Source: Plantago major (Eukaryota > Streptophyta > Magnoliopsida > Lamiales > Plantaginaceae). Taken from it: a DNA stretch of 64,000 nt. Position numbers and translations under genes: made by a program. The stretch's first letter is position 1, and every line of letters begins with the position of its first letter. The stretch is from positions 27,194,667-27,258,666 of the forward strand of contig CM048842.1 of NCBI GenBank assembly GCA_026545765.1, written 5' to 3'. The notes below the pieces were generated by a model. The model had not been told where the DNA came from, did no database searches, and saw only the letters and a program-made list of their open reading frames with translations. This document shows, piece by piece, positions 62,717-64,000 of this stretch.

Positions 62717-64000
62717 ACACCACCAGTCCTCTACACATCTTGGGAACCTTCAATCAGGGAAGCCTCTGTCTTATCAACTCTCTACTTTTTCTCTTTTCAC
62801 TCGTTTGCTCGAGGGCGAGCACGAGTTCAGGTTTGGGGAGGGGTGTTTCGGGTTTTGATCTGCTCTAGGCTTCTTGCTTGTTTGTTTTCGGATGTGTTTC
62901 TTTATGTATTTCTTATTCGAGTATGTCGAATCTGTCAGTATGTTGAGTCTAAGTCTATCTCCCATGTTGAGCATCTACTGAATGTACTAACCCTGTTTAA
63001 TGCTTTTGCCTTGACTGATCCTTGACTATTAGCAGTCTGCATGTTTAAGCTTGCTAAGTTCATTTATGTTGTAAATAGGAAGTCTGTTCTGATTCTGTAG
63101 TCCAAAAAGCCTGTGAGTAAACCTTAGCCGATGAAAAAATATTGTACCGGCGCATGTGTGATTTAATTCGGGAAGTGCAAACTCCCTTGTTTGCGCCTCA
63201 TCATTCTCACGTGTACTATGTGTAAGTTAAGTATGACGAACGACATGTCTTACATTCTTATTTGCTTATGCCAAACCTATTCCAAGTCCAGGTTTGGGGA
63301 GGAGGTTTATGTTCCCTACTTGTATTGATAAGGACTGTGTTCAGGCTTCCGTTCTCATAAAAATAAAAAAAAAATAAAATATGTCTCGGAGTGGATCTAT
63401 GGTACTAGTTACCACCGTTAGTCGTGTTGGACACGTTTCAAATACTACCTATATACCGGCATGGCCTTTAAAAGCTATATGTTCGTGAGGGTTGATGGCG
63501 TGTACACCAAACCAACACGCACAAAAGTGCGGACTTTCGGTAAAACAGACACTACCAGAAAATTGAGACAGAAAAAATATATAAGCATATGGGTCATATA
63601 TAAGACTGCAAAAAAGAGTATGCAAACAATGAAAAAAATATATTTAAAAAAGAGAGAACGACTGCCTTTTTATGAGTCTACTGCTGATTGTTACAGAGCT
63701 ATGAAAAAGTCCCTTCCGACTTAACTGATTGGGTACATTGCATGAGGTATTTGAGGCATCTTTGTGACGCAAGTCACCTTCCTTATCTCTTTATATTCTT
63801 GAGTGATTGCCCCTACTGGACACTTCCAGGAGTGTGAGAGAATAGATGCATATGATCCACTTGTGAGGGACTGCTATTTTAGACTTAAGTTCTATTAACT
63901 TTGGAAACGAACTTTTTGAACTTATGCATGTTATCCTGTGAATGCCAGTGTGATGTCAAAGCTTCTGTATTTCTTGGGCTTGTTACTTGCAATCGTAGCC
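62717..64000 (+). other. G3 3' non-coding module
   Basis: In order: stem-loop GCTCG-AGGG-CGAGC (62807-62820), polypurine tract AGGTTTGGGGAGGGG (62829-62843), block with GCCGATGAAAAAATATTG (63129), stem GCAAAC-TCCCTT-GTTTGC (about 63178-63195), second polypurine tract (63291-63305), ATACTACCTATATACCGG (63443), hairpin CGCAC-AAAA-GTGCG (63518-63531) and stem CTGGA-CACT-TCCAG (63816-63829). No convincing gene. Confidence 0.7.

Larger units (their letters stand above)
59360..64000 (+). mobile_element. G3: Ty3/gypsy (Athila/Tat-like) element, gag-protease only, right end outside
   Basis: 5' LTR, tRNA-Asp-type primer site, gag, protease and a 3' module. Reverse transcriptase, RNase H and integrase are missing between 62716 and the 3' module, so it is probably non-autonomous. 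The 3' module is collinear with that of G1. The five bases before it are GATTT (59355-59359); the partner is outside. Confidence 0.88.

Noticed and set aside
63461..63724. 87-codon open frame in the G3 3' module
   Set aside because: The collinear segment of G1 has no matching frame and the region is better explained by conserved hairpins.
1..64000. Host protein-coding genes
   Set aside because: Every long open frame belongs to a retrotransposon; no stretch outside the elements remains in the window.

Overview
The window is a nuclear stretch of a eudicot plant genome made entirely of LTR retrotransposons inserted into one another. I see no host gene, tRNA, rRNA or bacterial feature. The plant origin is inferred from spliceosomal introns, long LTRs, a 5-bp target duplication at both fully contained insertions, primer sites for plant initiator tRNA-Met (copia) and tRNA-Asp (gypsy), and Athila/Tat-like and Sirevirus-like proteins. 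I cannot name the species.

Layout. G1, an Athila/Tat-like Ty3/gypsy element on the minus strand, fills 1-6655 and runs off the left edge. Copia A, a Sirevirus-like Ty1/copia element on the plus strand, fills 6656-11941 and is cut on its left by G1. Copia B, on the plus strand, starts with its 5' LTR at 11942 and inserted into the 3' part of copia A. Copia B is cut by three insertions: B2, a relative (14163-26378 plus 42577-46035); G2, a gypsy element on the minus strand (50751-56860, target duplication GGGTA); and G3, a gypsy element on the plus strand (59360 to beyond 64000). B2 is itself split by copia C on the minus strand (26379-42576, 16.2 kb, target duplication GCTAT). The nest is therefore A, then B, then B2, then C.

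Gene content. All coding regions are damaged by stops and frameshifts, but domain order is clear. Copia elements have gag with a zinc knuckle, protease, DD35E integrase, YVDD reverse transcriptase and RNase H. G1 has protease, reverse transcriptase, RNase H and integrase but lacks the gag domain. G2 and G3 have gag (G3 also protease) but no reverse transcriptase or integrase.

Most interesting content. B, B2 and C carry, downstream of pol, a very large accessory gene (about 5 kb of exon) that looks like a complete plant gene cassette: a conserved TATA element, a leader, a first exon, a run of short phase-0 exons separated by introns of about 80-90 bp, and a long last exon. Its product is not recognised with confidence and shows no membrane segment. 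The B-family LTRs also carry a transcribed array of small hairpins with compensatory changes and a poly-C-loop hairpin next to the primer site. The gypsy LTRs carry arrays of GC-rich palindromes, often in pairs 21-22 bp apart, and a 3' module with a covarying hairpin.
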